Positions 61,596 to 64,000 of a stretch of DNA of 64,000 nucleotides are shown here, piece by piece. Origin of the DNA: Capitulum mitella. Lineage: Eukaryota > Arthropoda > Thecostraca > Pollicipedomorpha > Pollicipedidae. The stretch spans positions 2,232,001-2,296,000 of the forward strand of contig CP099842.1 in assembly GCA_030062745.1 (NCBI GenBank). The letters run 5' to 3'. The stretch's first letter is position 1; every line of letters starts with the position of its first letter. The notes below the pieces were generated by a model. The model did no database searches. It saw only the letters and a list, made by a program, of their open reading frames with translations, and had not been told where the DNA came from. A program made the position numbers and the translations under genes.

Positions 61596-62042
61596 TTAGA
61601 GGCATACATCCTGAAGATATCGAACATCGTCTATGGTGTGACGAAAGCTAAATCCAGAAAGACTGCAGTCATGTTGCGGGACACGTGCAGTTTGACCATC
61701 CTTTTCACAAGTCCTCGCGCATGGCCGGAAAAGACTGGCTGCAGAGATTTCTGGCGCGGCACCCCAATCCTGCAATACGTTCTGCAGAGGCGATGAACGT
61801 GGCGACGCTGGCCGCCTTCCAGGAGTCTGAAGTGTAATTGTTCTCCAGCAGCGTGAAGGTCCTGATGGATAAGCACATTTGTATTCCTTCCAGGATTTAT
61901 GATGTCGATGAGACAGCCATTCCGACTGTGATGCCTCCACAGGAAGTCGTCGCATGAAAAGTTAGGTGGAAGTCGGGTCGTCAAGGGCACTGAGCGGGGC
62001 CAAAACACGACGGCCGTAAGCTGTTGCATTGGTCCTCTATAG
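61596..62042 (+). pseudogene. Decayed Tigger/pogo-type transposase fragment
   Basis: Remnant of a Tc1/mariner-superfamily (pogo/Tigger) transposase, broken by frameshifts and stops. Fragments in family order: LEAYILKISNIVYGVTKA (from 61596; second DNA-binding helix region), HPFHKSSRMAGKDWLQRFLA followed by RHPNPAIRSAEAMN (from 61697; CENP-B-type HTH end), IYDVDETAIPTV (about 61896; first catalytic aspartate of the DDE domain), and in another frame GTERGQNTTAVSCCIGP (near 62000). In-frame stops lie at 61835 and 61955. The rest of the catalytic domain is absent, so it is inactive. Confidence 0.85.
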
Positions 62043-63529
62043 ACTGATAAGTGTCGGTTCGGATACACAGTCACGCGGAGCTAGCCCGGTTCTAATTGAG
62101 TTTTTGGCACACAAAACAAGAAAAAACGAGATCAAAAATAGTGCAGCATTGTATGTATGGGACACCTCTGATCCCTCCCTTCCATCGATGGAATACATAT
62201 GCTTTTGATCGTATGTTTTTTTGTAGTGCATAAATGTGAGAGCTGTACTAGGATATGCGATGCATCGTTGAATCTCTGCATCGTAAGAACATAACTGAGT
62301 GATAAACCAGGTTGCCCCAATATTTTTAATAATTGACACTGGGAGAAACCAAAGAATAGCCTGCACTTTCATAATCAAGTTATGTTTGTCTCTGCCGGGT
62401 AAACTGAACAACGCATAGTTCAATATAAAAACACGTGAATATTATTGTACCTGAGCGATAACTGGCATGCCCGGCCTTGAATTTTCATGAGACACCTACA
62501 TATGAATTTAGTTGCCTATACGTTGTAACTCATCTAATGCAAGCATTATAAAATTTTGTATTCAACTTGATACAAGTATGTTTAGCTACAATGCCGTCTT
62601 CTACCTTAACGGTACGTTCATTCATTTGCCAGTTTAACTTCGTCGTTGGGGCGCATTTGAATGCCAATTGCGCCATCCCCTGGGCGCAGTTAACGACGAA
62701 TTTCGACACCTGCGCCCATTTGGACGGTTCACGAAAACGGACTGCCAAGAACAGGCAGCACGTGTTTGAAGAATATTTCGACCGTAATAATGTACGGTAG
62801 TGTTTGTTCTGTCGTTAGAAACATAAACTTTGTTCCTCGTACTCAAGGATGACTAACACATTGCGTTTTTGCTTACGGAGGGCGCAATTCACCCTCTTTC
62901 CGCTACGTATATATTTCAAGCTCCAAATACATTGCCCCACTTTACGTGTGCAACCCCACAACGTGTGCAAAAAAGAAATGCGAAAAGTAATTGGGACCTG
63001 CGTATGGTTCTCGTGATTTCGCCATGCCACTGCATTCGCGAAGGAAAAAAAGAAAAAGGTGCAGGTAACTGCCATTAAAACATTCCAAGCCTTGTCTTCG
63101 GATTTCATGTTATCATTCTTGCTTTTTTGGATTCCCTAGAAAGGGTTCTGTTTGTCTTGTGCGAGGAGAAAAGGAGCCGCTCCGGTTACCTGCAGCTGGG
63201 CGGCGAAAAGAGGAAAACTGGGTTTGAATGTAGGAATGTTTCACTTCAGAAAAGAAAAAGGGATTCCCGTCGTCCCAAAACCTTGCGGAAGGTGTTAAGA
63301 TATGCGACAACAGAGGCGATGCCTTAGCGGTGGCACCACGAAGACGAATAAGAAGTGCACCAGAAAGGTAACTTCCATTCTCACATTCGTACTAAACAAG
63401 TAAATGTTACGCACTGCGTCCAGTTTTGAGAGGTGTTTCCTTACACGCCACATTATACATATGAGCAGTCCTGAAACACAAAAAGGCTTAGGAGCTCAGG
63501 TAGCATGAGTTGCCTGAAAGCTGCAAGCC
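62043..63529. other. Intergenic; no gene seen
   Basis: AT-rich sequence between the transposase remnant and the SINE. Open frames are short and unrelated to known families as far as I can see. Confidence 0.5.
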
Positions 63530-63702
63530 GAAATAAGCTGGTTAGTTTCGGTTAGGGCACAAGGCTTCTTTGGCTCAAGTGATCGATGTCCAATCCACAA
63601 CATACGCATCACCGATCGAGAGCCAGCGGCGTAGAGGTTTGAGTGATACATAACCTTGCGCATGTGAGTCGGAACCTCTATCCACTGAGCTAATGAGGGG
63701 GA
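63530..63702 (-). mobile_element. tRNA-derived SINE (probable)
   Basis: On the minus strand, from about 63702, CTCATTAGCTCAGTGGATAG is a clear tRNA D-arm and A box. A degenerate B-box-like GGTTATGTATC follows at tRNA-like spacing, then unrelated sequence. It does not fold as an intact tRNA. The 3' end is not sharply defined. Confidence 0.5.
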
Positions 63703-63814
63703 CAAGGGAGAAATCTGAAAGTAAGAATCAATTCCCATCTGTGGTCTTTCCGATGTATCGAATTCGAGGAGTTTCAAACCTATGTGCATGATCTTTACTT
63801 GGGGGCAGGTGTAC

Positions 63815-63950
63815 TAACTGTTGTTATAGATGGCGTTAGAGTGGCTAGATGAAGCTAACTACACACCATACCGTCCTATAGTGTAACTGTTGTTATAGAT
63901 GGCGTTAGAGTGGCTAGATGGAGCCGACTACACACCATAGCGCCCTCTCC
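63815..63950 (+). repeat. 69-bp tandem duplication
   Basis: Two nearly identical copies starting TAACTGTTGTTATAGATGGC at 63815 and 63884. They differ at a few positions (GAAGCTAAC versus GGAGCCGAC). Confidence 0.93.
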
Positions 63951-64000
63951 TCGGTTTTGCACACCTGACGCGTCTAAATATCCCCCCCCCCCCGATTTTC

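Noticed and set aside
61631-62074. 147-codon minus-strand frame
   Set aside because: It is antisense to the Tigger transposase relic, which explains the sequence better.

Overview
The window is genomic DNA from an animal, probably a marine invertebrate and possibly a crustacean; the species cannot be fixed from the sequence. The reasons are a gene split by canonical GT-AG introns, many non-autonomous DNA transposons, long microsatellites and minisatellites, and CpG-rich blocks in which CpG is not depleted. There are no bacterial-type operons, and almost every long open reading frame is a by-product of tandem repeats or of GC-rich sequence with few stop codons.

Only one host gene is securely recognisable: a D-type cyclin on the minus strand. 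Four coding exons are placed by homology, splice sites and intron phase: exon 1 (21255-21028, with the LLCCE retinoblastoma-binding motif), exon 2 (20655-20440, 216 bp), exon 3 (13282-13111) and exon 4 (3763-3621). Together they encode 253 residues covering both cyclin folds. The terminal exon was not found below exon 4 and may lie beyond position 1. A short segment at 20218-20070 looks like a cyclin D last exon (final helix plus a Thr-Pro tail) but sits between exons 2 and 3, out of order. This is the most puzzling observation in the window.

Layout. 1-3620: intron 4 or 3' flank, with a hAT-type MITE and 20-bp and 21-bp minisatellites. 3764-13110: intron 3, very GC-rich, with 35-bp, 42-bp and 33-bp minisatellites. 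13283-20439: intron 2, with two more MITEs of the same family. 21256-21620: likely 5' leader and promoter. 22.0-32.3 kb: a transposon-dense zone of degenerate GGGGCC-type short-period arrays, a piggyBac-like MITE flanked by TTAA, a larger hAT-like element carrying a nested insertion, and a tRNA-Gly-like fragment. 32.3-61.5 kb: no convincing gene; CpG-rich blocks alternate with AT-rich DNA, with minisatellites (37.9 and 45.9 kb) and a 370-bp GA tract (54.3 kb). 61.6-62.0 kb: a decayed Tigger/pogo transposase. 63.5-64.0 kb: a tRNA-derived SINE and a 69-bp duplication.

Cyclin D would bind CDK4/6 and help inactivate retinoblastoma-family proteins at G1 entry. The transposons and minisatellites account for much of its intron length.
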